64,000 nucleotides of DNA from Microbacterium sp. KUDC0406 (GTDB lineage Bacteria > Actinomycetota > Actinomycetes > Actinomycetales > Microbacteriaceae), in contig NZ_CP091138.1 of assembly GCF_021582875.1 (NCBI RefSeq), positions 1,736,001-1,800,000 on the forward strand, in the 5' to 3' direction. The notes under the pieces are model-generated. The model was not told where the DNA came from. It made no database searches and saw only the letters and a program-made list of their open reading frames with translations. Within the stretch, counting starts at the first letter, position 1. The number at the start of each line of letters is the position of its first letter. Of the stretch, positions 21,042-29,502 are shown piece after piece. Made by a program: the position numbers and the translations under genes.

Positions 21042-22242
21042 ATGCTCTACGCCGATCACGCCGCGACCTCACCGGTGCGTCCCGAGGTGCTCGAGGCGAT
21101 GGCGCCGTACCTCGGCGCCGTGTTCGGCAATCCGTCCAGCCACCACACCGTCGGCGAGGCCGCGTCCCGCGCCCTGGAGGACGCCCGGGCTCGAGTGGCC
21201 GTCGTGCTCGGGATGCGCACCGGCGACGTCGTGTTCACCTCGGGAGGCACCGAGGCGAACAATCTCGCTGTGAAGGGCATCGTGCTCGCATCCGGGCGGC
21301 GGCACATGATCACGACGCCGATCGAGCACGAATCGATCCTCGAGTCCGCGGCATACCTGGAGCGATTCCACGGCGTGGAGGTCACGATGCTGCCCGTCAC
21401 GGCGACCGGGCGGGTCGAGCCGGATTCGCTGGCGGCCGCACTGCGCCCGGACACCGCGCTGGTGTCGATCGGGCACGCGAACAACGAGATCGGGACGGTT
21501 CAGGATGCCGCCGCACTGGCGGCGCCGCTTGCAGGTGGCGGAGCGGATGGCGGATGGCGGGCGCCCGGCGGCGACATCGCCCGCCGAGTGCAGGATCGTC
21601 CGCCATCTGAAAGGCGCGTGCCGCTGCACATAGATGCCGTGCAGTCCGCCGGGTTGGCTGCCGCTGGCCGGTCTCGGCGCCGATGCGATCTCGATCGCCG
21701 GGCACAAGCTCGGAGCGCCGAAAGGCATCGGGGCGCTCGCCGTGCGCGGGCGGGTGCCGCTGGAACCGCTGCTGCACGGCGGCGGCCAGGAGCGAGGACG
21801 GCGCTCCGGCACCGAGAACATCGCCGCGGCGGTCGGACTCGCGACAGCGCTGGAGCTCGCGGAGGCGGAGCGCAGGGACGCCGCCGATGTGGTTCGCGAG
21901 CGGACGGCCGGCTTCATCGCCGCCGTGCTGCAGTCCGTGCCGCAGGCCGCACTCACCGGCGATCCGGACCACCGTCTTCCTGCCGTGGCGAGCTTCACGT
22001 TCGGCGGCGTCAGCGGCGAATCGGTGCTGCTCGAGCTGGAGCGCCGGGGCGTGGTCTCGTCGAGCGGATCGGCCTGCGCCGCCGGCAGCGACGAGCCCTC
22101 GCACGTGCTGCTTGCCTGCGGCATCGACCCTGTCGTCGCTCAGACGTCAGTGCGGTTCACGTTCGGAAGGGTGCCGCTGGAGCAGCCGGACGCACTCGCG
22201 GCCCTCGTCGCGGAGTCGGCCGCAGCTGCATCCGGTCGTTGA
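21042..22242 (+). pseudogene. nadS: NifS-type cysteine desulfurase, probably for the NadA Fe-S cluster; one-base frameshift
   Basis: This PLP enzyme mobilises sulfur from cysteine. It starts MLYADHAATSPVRPEVLEAM. The PLP lysine is in IAGHKLGAPKG, and the active cysteine in SSGSACAAGSDEPSHVL. An extra T at 21654-21655 breaks the frame at DAVQSAGW. Removing it gives about 399 residues. An insert of about 25 residues rich in Gly and Arg (21525-21615) precedes PLHIDAVQ and is unusual. Its place after nadA-nadB-nadC suggests dedicated cluster assembly for quinolinate synthase. GTG at 21036 is an alternative start that overlaps the nadC stop. The final codons GGTCGTTGA come from a repeat. Confidence 0.85.
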
Positions 22243-22398
22243 GCGCCCTTCGTCTCATCGCTGCGCTCCTCGCTCAGGATCCGCGGAGCGAGCGCCGTAC
22301 TGAGCGAGCGCAGCGAGTCGAAGTGACGAAACGCGGTGACCGTTCCGCGGACCTTGGCGCGTGTCGTCTCGCTCGTTCCTCGCTCGCTCAACGACCGG
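22232..22398. repeat. Compound inverted-repeat element spanning two convergent stop codons
   Basis: The ends are perfect 14-bp inverted repeats: CCGGTCGTTGAGCG (22232-22245) and its complement (22385-22398). The interior has several more copies of the GAGCGAGC core in both orientations. The left end supplies the last codons and TGA of nadS, and the right end supplies those of the cyclase-like gene on the other strand. It may also act as a bidirectional terminator. Confidence 0.85.
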
Positions 22399-23413
22399 GG
22401 CGGGACTCATCCCACCAGTCGAGCACGCGGGAGCCGATCAGGGTGAGCCATTTCGAGCGCTCGCCCTGTGGAACGTCGATGTCGACCCAGATCGCTCCGC
22501 CCGGCACGTCGCCCTGCAGCCAGGTGCCGTCCGGCTGACGCGCCGCGCGTACGACCTCCACCGCGTCGGCGAACCGAGGATCCGGCGCTGTGCCCTCCAT
22601 CACTGAGGCGGCACGGAAGTGATCCAGCGCAGCGAGGGCGCTGTACTGCCACCTGCTCGGGGCGATGAAGTCCGTCACCCACGGGCCGACCACCTCACCC
22701 GTCGTCAGACGTCGCATCAGACCGCGCTCGAGCAGGTACTCCTCCCCGGCATGACGCGTCGCCTGCAGGGAATCGTCGCCCGTGATCCGCTGATGGTTCA
22801 GCATCTCGACGAGGGCGTTGAGCGTCGAGTGGAACGAGGAGCGCACCGAGTCGCCCTCCTCGGCCTCGCAGTTCCAGCCGCCGTCCTCGAGGCGGTGCTC
22901 CGGGAACCAGGCGACAAGGCGTGAGACGTCGGCCCCGAGCCAGGCGCCCGTGGCGAGCGTGAACCCGTTGATGCACACGTCGACCTCACCGCCCCAGTAC
23001 GGCAGGTCGTCGTACTCCCAGGTGCTGTTCGCCGCGAGCTTCTCGGCCGTACCCGCGAGCGCACCGGCGTCCAGGCCCAGATCGCGCAGATCCTTGAGCG
23101 CCCACGTGGTCGCGATCCACGGCTGCCCTTCGCGATCGCGCTCGATGATGCCATGACCGGTGAAGTCGCGCGAGCGCGACGGGAAGTACGCCCCGCCGGC
23201 CCACTGGCCGTCGGGGTCCTGGTGCGAGAGGATCGTCGCGCCGAAGCCCTCGGTCGCGATTCTCGATCTGGTGCGCTGCCAGACCTTCTCGTCGGCATCC
23301 AGCAGGTCGCGCTCGACCTGCCATCGCAGCGACGGATCGGAGTCGAGCAGCCAGTCGGTGATTTCCTTCGTCAAAGAGGACACGACCGGCACGCTACGCC
23401 GCGACACCGACAT
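22388..23413 (-). CDS. Squalene-cyclase-like / prenyltransferase-fold protein
   Basis: The protein of up to 341 residues shows alpha/alpha-barrel repeats. WLLDSDPSLRWQVERDLL, HQDPDGQWAGGAYFPS, DGGWNCEAEEGDSVRSSFHS and RQPDGTWLQGD mark glycine/tryptophan-rich repeat ends like those of squalene cyclases. There is no DXDD cyclase motif, so triterpene cyclisation is unlikely, and the substrate is unknown. ATG at 23413 is the longest likely start; GTG at 23383 is an alternative that fits homologues beginning near TEITDWLL. The gene is divergent from the glycosyltransferase, 40 bases away. Confidence 0.75.
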   Translation of the reverse strand: MSVSRRSVPVVSSLTKEITDWLLDSDPSLRWQVERDLLDADEKVWQRTRSRIATEGFGATILSHQDPDGQWAGGAYFPSRSRDFTGHGIIERDREGQPWIATTWALKDLRDLGLDAGALAGTAEKLAANSTWEYDDLPYWGGEVDVCINGFTLATGAWLGADVSRLVAWFPEHRLEDGGWNCEAEEGDSVRSSFHSTLNALVEMLNHQRITGDDSLQATRHAGEEYLLERGLMRRLTTGEVVGPWVTDFIAPSRWQYSALAALDHFRAASVMEGTAPDPRFADAVEVVRAARQPDGTWLQGDVPGGAIWVDIDVPQGERSKWLTLIGSRVLDWWDESRPGR

Positions 23414-23452
23414 CCGGAACCCCGCCGCCGGCCCCGCAGCTAGACTCGGCGA

Positions 23453-24394
23453 GTGCCCGAAGCGCTCGTGACCCTGATCGTTCCCGGTCGCGACATCGCG
23501 GCATACGCGCCCGCGGCGCTCGACTCGCTCCGCGGGCAGACCGAGCAGCGGTGGCGCGCGATCCTCATCGATGACGGATCGGCGGATGCCACGGGCGATG
23601 TGTTCGCGGCGGCAGCAGCGGCCGATCCTCGCTTCACGCTCGTGCGTCACGACAGCCCAGGCGGCCTCGGCGCAGCGCGCAACACCGGTCTCGACCTCGT
23701 CGACACGCCCTTCCTCGGATTCCTCGACGGCGACGACGAGCTCACCCCGAACGCTCTGGAGCGCATGACCACGACGCTCGCCGAGACCGGCAGTGATTTC
23801 GCCGCCGGAGCCTACGTGCGCTCTCGCCTGGTGGACGGCTCCTACCGTCCCGGTCGCGTGCAGCCGTGGACGACGGCGGCCACCGACCCGGAACGCCTGG
23901 CGACCACGATCTTCGCCCACCCCGCCGCATCCGCGAACATCGTCGCCTGGTCGAAGGTCAGCCGCACGGAGTTCTGGAACGGCCGCCGCTTCCCGCTCGG
24001 CGTCGCGTACGAGGACCAGATCGTGGCCCAGCGCATGCACGTCGAGGCGCGCGCCTTCGATGTCGTCCCCGACGTGCTCGTGCACTGGCGGCTGCGCGCC
24101 GACGGCACCTCGATCACGCAGGGCAAGGACCTGCTGCCAGTGCTCCGCGACTATCTCGCCGCCCTCCTCGGCGGCATCCGGGTGCTCCAGGCCGCCGGGG
24201 CGTCCGCCGCGGTCGTCGCCCGGCTCGATCTGATCCTGGCGATGGACGTCCCGCCGCTCGAGCACATCGCGTCCACGCATCCCGAGCCCGCCTACCGGGC
24301 CGAGCTCGACGCGTTCACCGCGACTCTGCGCACCCTGCCGGAGTTCGCGCTGGCCTCCCCCGACCCCGCCCTGTCCGAGGCGCTGCGCTGGTGA
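23453..24394 (+). CDS. Family 2 glycosyltransferase
   Basis: The 313-residue GT-A protein starts VTLIVPGRDIAAYAPAALDSL. It shows LIDDGSADATGDV (nucleotide-sugar binding), GGLGAARNTGLD and the DXD-like FLDGDDEL. A C-terminal helical part (after about residue 210) resembles CDP-glycerol:glycerophosphate or teichoic-type transferases only loosely. It probably transfers a sugar to a cell-surface polymer; acceptor unknown. TAGACT at 23441-23446 lies six bases before the GTG, indicating a leaderless transcript. Confidence 0.88.
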   Translation: MPEALVTLIVPGRDIAAYAPAALDSLRGQTEQRWRAILIDDGSADATGDVFAAAAAADPRFTLVRHDSPGGLGAARNTGLDLVDTPFLGFLDGDDELTPNALERMTTTLAETGSDFAAGAYVRSRLVDGSYRPGRVQPWTTAATDPERLATTIFAHPAASANIVAWSKVSRTEFWNGRRFPLGVAYEDQIVAQRMHVEARAFDVVPDVLVHWRLRADGTSITQGKDLLPVLRDYLAALLGGIRVLQAAGASAAVVARLDLILAMDVPPLEHIASTHPEPAYRAELDAFTATLRTLPEFALASPDPALSEALRW

Positions 24395-24511
24395 CGCGCG
24401 TGCTCGGCTGCGGAGGGCACGCCGGATACCCCGGCGGCGGTGACGGATGCCGCGGCACGTCGTCCGCGACATCCGAAGCTGGGCACGGGTGACAGCCGAT
24501 AGCGTGATCGG

Positions 24512-25285
24512 GTGAACTCCTACCTGGCCGACCTCTTCTCGCTCGCCGGACGCACGGCGCTCGTCACGGGAGGCTCATCCGGCATCGGCCGCGGCATCGC
24601 GACCGCGCTCGCGCGCGCCGGCGCGGCCGTCGTGATCGTGGCGCGCGGCGAGGAGCGGGTGGCCGAGACGGTGCGCGAGCTGACAGAGGCCGGATGCCGT
24701 GCCGCAGGCCTTCCCGGCGATCTGAGCACCCGCGAGGGCATCAGCGCCGTCGCCGATGCCGCCCCCGGTCCGTTCGGCGAGCCCGACATCGTCGTGCACT
24801 CGGCGGGCATCAACATCCGCCCGCCCTTCACCGAGATCACCCAGGACGACTGGGACGTCACGATGACCGTGAATGCGCTCGCGCCGTTCCTGCTCGGCCA
24901 GCGCTTCGCTCCGGGCATGGCGGAGCGCGGCTTCGGCCGCCTGATCCACATCAGCTCGCAGCAGGCGCATCGCGCCTTCGTGCAGAGCGGCGTGTACGGC
25001 GTCTCGAAGGGCGCGATCGAGTCGCTGGTGCGCTCCGAGGCCGAGGCGTGGGGCGGCACCGGAGTCACCAGCAACGCGCTTGTGCCCGGCTTCGTGCTCA
25101 CTCCGCTGAACGCGCGTCTTCAGCAGGATCCGGCGAAGGTCTCCGAACTCGCCGCCCGCACGATTATCGGCCGCAACGGCCTACCGGAGGACTTCGCCGG
25201 GGCCGCTGTATTCGTGGCGTCGTCCTCGTCCGGCTACGTCACCGGCCAGCACCTGTTCATCGACGGCGGACTGTCGGTGCACTGA
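24512..25285 (+). CDS. SDR family NAD(P)-dependent oxidoreductase
   Basis: The 257-residue classical short-chain dehydrogenase has the cofactor motif TGGSSGIGRG at about residues 19-28, HSAGIN in place of NNAG, catalytic Ser in HISSQQAH and YGVSK as the YXXXK pair, and ends FIDGGLSVH. The closest family pattern is gluconate 5-dehydrogenase or 3-oxoacyl-ACP reductase-like enzymes; substrate is not clear. GTG at 24512 has TAGCGT six bases upstream. Confidence 0.88.
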   Translation: MNSYLADLFSLAGRTALVTGGSSGIGRGIATALARAGAAVVIVARGEERVAETVRELTEAGCRAAGLPGDLSTREGISAVADAAPGPFGEPDIVVHSAGINIRPPFTEITQDDWDVTMTVNALAPFLLGQRFAPGMAERGFGRLIHISSQQAHRAFVQSGVYGVSKGAIESLVRSEAEAWGGTGVTSNALVPGFVLTPLNARLQQDPAKVSELAARTIIGRNGLPEDFAGAAVFVASSSSGYVTGQHLFIDGGLSVH

Positions 25286-25320
25286 CCGGGCATCCCCACG
25301 GCTCCGCGCCGCGCCCCCTG

Positions 25321-25592
25321 CCCGCACCCGCGCGCCGCGTCGCATCCCGCAACACCCGCCTGCGCACCGTGACGCACGCGCACCCGCCTCGCAAGGACGA
25401 AAACGCAGCGCGCAGCCCGACCGAACCGGCAGAAACCTCCTTGCACAGGTCCTCGGGCAGCGCCCGCACCCGCGCGCCGCGTCGCATCCCGCAACACCCG
25501 CCTGCGCACCGTGACGCACGCGCACCCGCCTCGCAAGGAGGAAAACGCAGCGCGCAGCCCGACCGAACCGGCAGAAACCTCCTTGCACAGGT
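25321..25592. repeat. Tandem duplication, two 130-bp copies with 142-bp period
   Basis: 25321-25450 and 25463-25592 differ at only one noted base (GCAAGGACG versus GCAAGGAGG). Each copy runs from CCCGCACCCGCGCGCC to TTGCACAGGT and contains an inverted pair GCAAGGAGG / CCTCCTTGC about 40 bases apart (imperfect in copy 1). It fills the gap between convergent genes. I see no protein with family resemblance in any frame. Confidence 0.9.
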
Positions 25593-25650
25593 GCTCAGGC
25601 GGCCTCCACACGAAGAGCCGGGGCTCGCCCGCCGCGCGGACGCGGCAGAC

Positions 25651-27552
25651 TCAGGCCTCGTCGAGCCCGCGCGTCGCCGTCGACAGCTGCTCGGCGGCGA
25701 GGGTGGCGTACAGCCCGCCCCGGGCGAGCAGCTCCGCGTGCGTGCCGGACTCGACGATCCGCCCCGCCTCGACCACGTGGATCACGTCGGCGCCGACCAC
25801 GGTCGACAGTCGGTGCGCGATGGTCAGCGTGGTGCGGCCGCGCGCCGCGGCATCCAGCGCCTCCTGCACGACGCGCTCCGACACGGTGTCGAGCGCCGAG
25901 GTCGCCTCGTCGAGCAGCAGCACAGGCGGGTCCTTCAGCAGCACGCGCGCGATCGCGATGCGCTGCTTCTCGCCGCCGGAGAGCCGGTAGCCGCGCTCGC
26001 CCACGACAGTGTCGTAGCCCAGCTCGAATCCGGCGATGACATGGTGGATGTTCGCGGCGCGGCAGGCCGCCTCGATCTCGGCATCCGTCGCCCCCGGCCT
26101 GGCGTAGCTCAGGTTCTCGCGGATCGTCGCATGGAACAGGTACGTCTCCTGCGACACGATGCCGATGTCGTCGATGATCGACTCCTGACGCAGCCTGCGC
26201 ACGTCCTCTCCGGCGAAGCGCACGGCGCCGCCGGACACCTCGTACAGCCGGGGGGCGAGATAGAGGATGGTCGTCTTGCCGGCGCCGCTCGGCCCGACGA
26301 AGGCGACGTGGGTTCCCGGCTCGGCGGTGAAGGACACCCCGTCGAGCGTGGGCCTGGCCTCGGCCGAGGCATCCGGATAGCGGAACACGACGTCGTCGAA
26401 CACGATCCGCCCGCGCGGGCCCGGGGCATCCGATGCGTCGATCGCGTCCGGCGCATCCTGGATCTGCGGCACCATGTCGAGGTACTCGAAGATGCGCGCG
26501 AACAGCGCCTTGGACGTCTGCACGTCCAGCGCGACCCGCATCAGCCCCATCAGCGGCATCAGCAGCCGGGCCTGCACCGTGGTGAAGGCGACGATCGCTC
26601 CGGCGGTGATGTCGCCGCTGCCGCCGGCGACGAAGAGGCCCGCGACGAGGTAGATGACCGCCGGGATCGACGACATCAGCACTTGCACGACGGCGAAGAA
26701 GCGCTGACCGCTCATGGCCTGTCGCACCTGCAGACGCACCTGATTGCGGTTCTCGTCCTGATAGCGCTCCGATTCGGTGCGCTGCCTGTTGAACGACTTC
26801 GAGAGCAGGATGCCGGAGACGCTGAGGGTCTCCTGCGTGATGCTGGTCAGCTCGGAGAGCGACTCCTGCGTCTGCCCGGCGATCCGCGCCCGCACCTGAC
26901 CGACCCGGCGCTGGATGACCACCAGGATCGGCATCACGATGACCGCGATGATCGTCAGCCGCACATCGATGATCAGCATGGCGACCAGCGAGGCGACCAC
27001 GGTGACCGTGTTGCCCAGGATGCTGCTGACCGTGTTCGTCAGCACCCCGGCCACGCCGCCGACGTCGTTCTGCAGCCGGGACTGGATGACACCGGTCTTG
27101 GTGCGGGTGAAGAAGCCGAGCTCCATCGCCTGCAGATGATCGAAGAGGCGCACCCGCAGGTCGCCGGTCACGGCGTTGCCGACCGTCGAGGTGAGCCAGG
27201 TCTGCACCACGCCGATCGCGGCCGAGAGCAGGTACAGACCGATCATCGCGACGACCAGCCAGGTGAGCAGCGGGATCACCGGCCCGCCTCCGGCCTGAGG
27301 GAAGAGCGCGTCGTCGAAGATGCGCTGCACGAGCAGAGGCGGGATCACCCCGATCGTGGCGAGCAGCACCACCAGGATGCCGGTGATCAGGATGCGCCAG
27401 CGATAGGGGGCGAACAGGGAGACGACTCTTTTGCCGAGTCCGGCGATCCTCGGGGCCTCGGCGTTCAGCCGACGCTGCGCCTCGATGTCCACGCCGCGGA
27501 ATCCGCCGCCGCGTCCGCCTCCACCGCCGCTTCCACCACCGCGCATGCTCAT
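25651..27552 (-). CDS. ABC exporter, fused membrane and ATP-binding domains
   Basis: The 633-residue half-transporter of the MsbA/LmrA type begins with a glycine-rich tail, then six membrane helices (about residues 45-350). The ATPase domain follows, with Walker A GPSGAGKTT, signature LSGGEKQR, Walker B VLLLDEATSALD and H-loop IAHRLS. It probably acts as a homodimer or with a partner to export lipids or drugs; the substrate is unknown. It is convergent with the SDR gene and divergent from the DHA2 transporter. Confidence 0.93.
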   Translation of the reverse strand: MSMRGGGSGGGGGRGGGFRGVDIEAQRRLNAEAPRIAGLGKRVVSLFAPYRWRILITGILVVLLATIGVIPPLLVQRIFDDALFPQAGGGPVIPLLTWLVVAMIGLYLLSAAIGVVQTWLTSTVGNAVTGDLRVRLFDHLQAMELGFFTRTKTGVIQSRLQNDVGGVAGVLTNTVSSILGNTVTVVASLVAMLIIDVRLTIIAVIVMPILVVIQRRVGQVRARIAGQTQESLSELTSITQETLSVSGILLSKSFNRQRTESERYQDENRNQVRLQVRQAMSGQRFFAVVQVLMSSIPAVIYLVAGLFVAGGSGDITAGAIVAFTTVQARLLMPLMGLMRVALDVQTSKALFARIFEYLDMVPQIQDAPDAIDASDAPGPRGRIVFDDVVFRYPDASAEARPTLDGVSFTAEPGTHVAFVGPSGAGKTTILYLAPRLYEVSGGAVRFAGEDVRRLRQESIIDDIGIVSQETYLFHATIRENLSYARPGATDAEIEAACRAANIHHVIAGFELGYDTVVGERGYRLSGGEKQRIAIARVLLKDPPVLLLDEATSALDTVSERVVQEALDAAARGRTTLTIAHRLSTVVGADVIHVVEAGRIVESGTHAELLARGGLYATLAAEQLSTATRGLDEA

Positions 27553-27711
27553 CGCCTCAGGCTACTGCCGGGCGGCGACGTCGAGCCGGGTCCGGACGGA
27601 TGTCTGCTGTACGGGAATGGAATGTCCCAGGTATCCGTTACGCTGAACAACTCTCGGGAAGGCGTCGCCCGCCCGCTCTCATCGCGCACCACCACCTCAC
27701 GGAGGAACCTC

Positions 27712-29181
27712 ATGTCTGCCGTCGACACCGGCTCCGTCCCCACCTCCGCCAATCAGATGATCCCGCGCAAGGACATGGCCGTCATCTGGGTGCTGCTCAC
27801 CGCCGCCTTCGTCGCGATCCTCAACGAGACGACGATGAACATGGCGATCCCGCACCTCATCACCGATCTCGAGATCTCGCCGCTGGCCGCGCAGTGGGTC
27901 ACCAGTGCGTTCATGCTCACCATGGCGGTCGTCATCCCGACCACCGGGTTCCTGCTGCGCCGGTTCACGACGCGCCAGATGTTCATCGGCGCGCTCACGC
28001 TGTTCTCGGCCGGCACGCTGCTGGCCGCGCTCGCGATCGGATTCCCGATGCTGCTGGGCGCGCGCATCGTGCAGGCGTCCGGCACGGCGATCATGATGCC
28101 GCTGCTCATGACCACGCTGATGAACCTCGTCCCCGCCGCCTCCCGCGGCCGGATGATGGGTCGTGTCAGCGTCGTGATGTCACTCGCGCCGGCGATCGGT
28201 CCGACACTGTCGGGCTTCCTGCTCGATCACTTCTCCTGGCGGTCGATCTTCGTCGTCGTGCTGCCGATCGCGCTGATCGCGCTGGCCATCGGATGGCGCT
28301 GGCTGACGAACGTCGGCGAGACCACGCACGCGCCGATCGACGTGTTCTCGGTCGTGCTCTCCGCCTTCGGCTTCGGCGGCCTCGTCTTCGGCCTCAGCCA
28401 GATCGGCGGCCTGGGTTCGGGCGTCAGCTGGGCGCCGATGGCGATCTCGCTCGTGGTCGGCGTCATCGGCCTCGGGCTGTTCCTGCGCCGTCAGATCGTG
28501 CTGCAGCGCGAGGACGACGCGCTGCTCGACCTGCGCATCTTCGGCTCCAGGGGCTTCTCCCTGTCGATGGCGCAGATGTTCCTGCTTTCGCTGGCGTTCT
28601 TCGGCGCGATCACGGTGATCCCGCTGTTCCTGCAGGACGGGCTCGAGATCGCGCCCACCGATGCCGGTCTGGTCATGCTCCCCGGCGCGCTCTCGATGGG
28701 CCTGCTGGGACCGGTGATCGGTCGCATCTACGACGCGCGCGGCACCCGCGTGCTGCTGATCCCCGGTTCGATCCTCGCCGCGGGCATGCTGTGGTTCTAC
28801 ACCACGCTCAGCATCGGCACCTCGGTGTGGGTGGTCGCTGTGGCGCAGACGCTGCTCTCGATCGGCCTGGCGCTGTCGTTCACGCCGCTGTTCACCGCGG
28901 CGCTCGCCTCGCTGTCGCCGAAGTTCTACTCCTACGGCAGCGCGGTGATCGGCACGGTGCAGCAGGTGGCCGGCGCGGCGGGCATCGCTGTCATGATGGC
29001 GATCTTCACCGCGGTCGCCGGCGCGGCGGGCGGCACCGAGATCCCCGCTGCCGTCGCGGCGGGTTCACGAGTGGCGTTCACGATCGCCGCGGTCATCGCG
29101 AGCGTCACGATCGTCGGCGCGTTCCTGATCCGCAAGCCCGAGGACGACGGCGCGGACGCGCCCGCCCACGGCGGGCACTGA
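27712..29181 (+). CDS. MFS transporter, DHA2 (EmrB/QacA) drug-export family
   Basis: The 489-residue protein has about 14 membrane segments. Motif C (RMMGRVSVVMSLAPAIGPTLSG) and NETTMNMAIPHLITDL near the N-terminus are typical of multidrug DHA2 antiporters. ATG at 27712 follows GGAGG at 27701-27705. It is divergent from the ABC exporter, with about 160 bases between, so the pair may share regulation. Proton-driven export of hydrophobic compounds is expected; substrate unknown. Confidence 0.92.
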   Translation: MSAVDTGSVPTSANQMIPRKDMAVIWVLLTAAFVAILNETTMNMAIPHLITDLEISPLAAQWVTSAFMLTMAVVIPTTGFLLRRFTTRQMFIGALTLFSAGTLLAALAIGFPMLLGARIVQASGTAIMMPLLMTTLMNLVPAASRGRMMGRVSVVMSLAPAIGPTLSGFLLDHFSWRSIFVVVLPIALIALAIGWRWLTNVGETTHAPIDVFSVVLSAFGFGGLVFGLSQIGGLGSGVSWAPMAISLVVGVIGLGLFLRRQIVLQREDDALLDLRIFGSRGFSLSMAQMFLLSLAFFGAITVIPLFLQDGLEIAPTDAGLVMLPGALSMGLLGPVIGRIYDARGTRVLLIPGSILAAGMLWFYTTLSIGTSVWVVAVAQTLLSIGLALSFTPLFTAALASLSPKFYSYGSAVIGTVQQVAGAAGIAVMMAIFTAVAGAAGGTEIPAAVAAGSRVAFTIAAVIASVTIVGAFLIRKPEDDGADAPAHGGH

Positions 29182-29197
29182 GCGGACCGCCGCCGGC

Positions 29198-29353
29198 TCA
29201 GTCCGCGCCCTCCTCGCGCTGCGCGCCGGGGAGGACGCAGACGCCGTCGGCGCACAGGCCCGCAGAGGGATCCGCGTTGCCGACGAGCGTCAGTGGCGCG
29301 AACGGCGACTGCTGCTCGTGCGCGGATTCCGTGGTGCTCCCCTGCGTGGTCAT
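29198..29353 (-). CDS. Small acidic protein with CxDGVC motif
   Basis: The 51-residue protein starts MTTQGSTTESAHEQQSPFAP and contains GLCADGVCVLPG, with two cysteines five positions apart, followed by an acidic tail. I recall similar short proteins in other actinobacteria, none with a known function. It lies between two transporter genes on the opposite strand. The cysteine pair could bind metal or form a disulfide, but that is a guess. Confidence 0.55.
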   Translation of the reverse strand: MTTQGSTTESAHEQQSPFAPLTLVGNADPSAGLCADGVCVLPGAQREEGAD

Positions 29354-29502
29354 CCCTCGATGGTACGCCTCCGCGTGAGTGTCGGCTCCGATCCGCGTTC
29401 CGCAACGGCACGTCACGCAATACAGTGAGAGGACCTGACCCGCCGCGCAGCGTCTTGCGCGGCATCCGCCCCGGCGCGACGTCGCGCCTCGAAAGGAGCC
29501 CC

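Noticed and set aside
22388..24472. 694-residue minus-strand frame including the cyclase-like protein
   Set aside because: Sequence before residue 354 is the reverse of the glycosyltransferase gene with arginine-rich composition.
25181..25611. Cys/Arg-rich minus-strand frames across the tandem repeat
   Set aside because: They only reflect the repeat DNA; no ribosome site, and composition is unlike real proteins here.
24694..29181. Very long open frame of about 1495 codons on the plus strand
   Set aside because: Only the last third (from 27712) encodes a real protein. The rest is Arg/His-rich antisense reading through the SDR gene, the tandem repeats and the ABC exporter.
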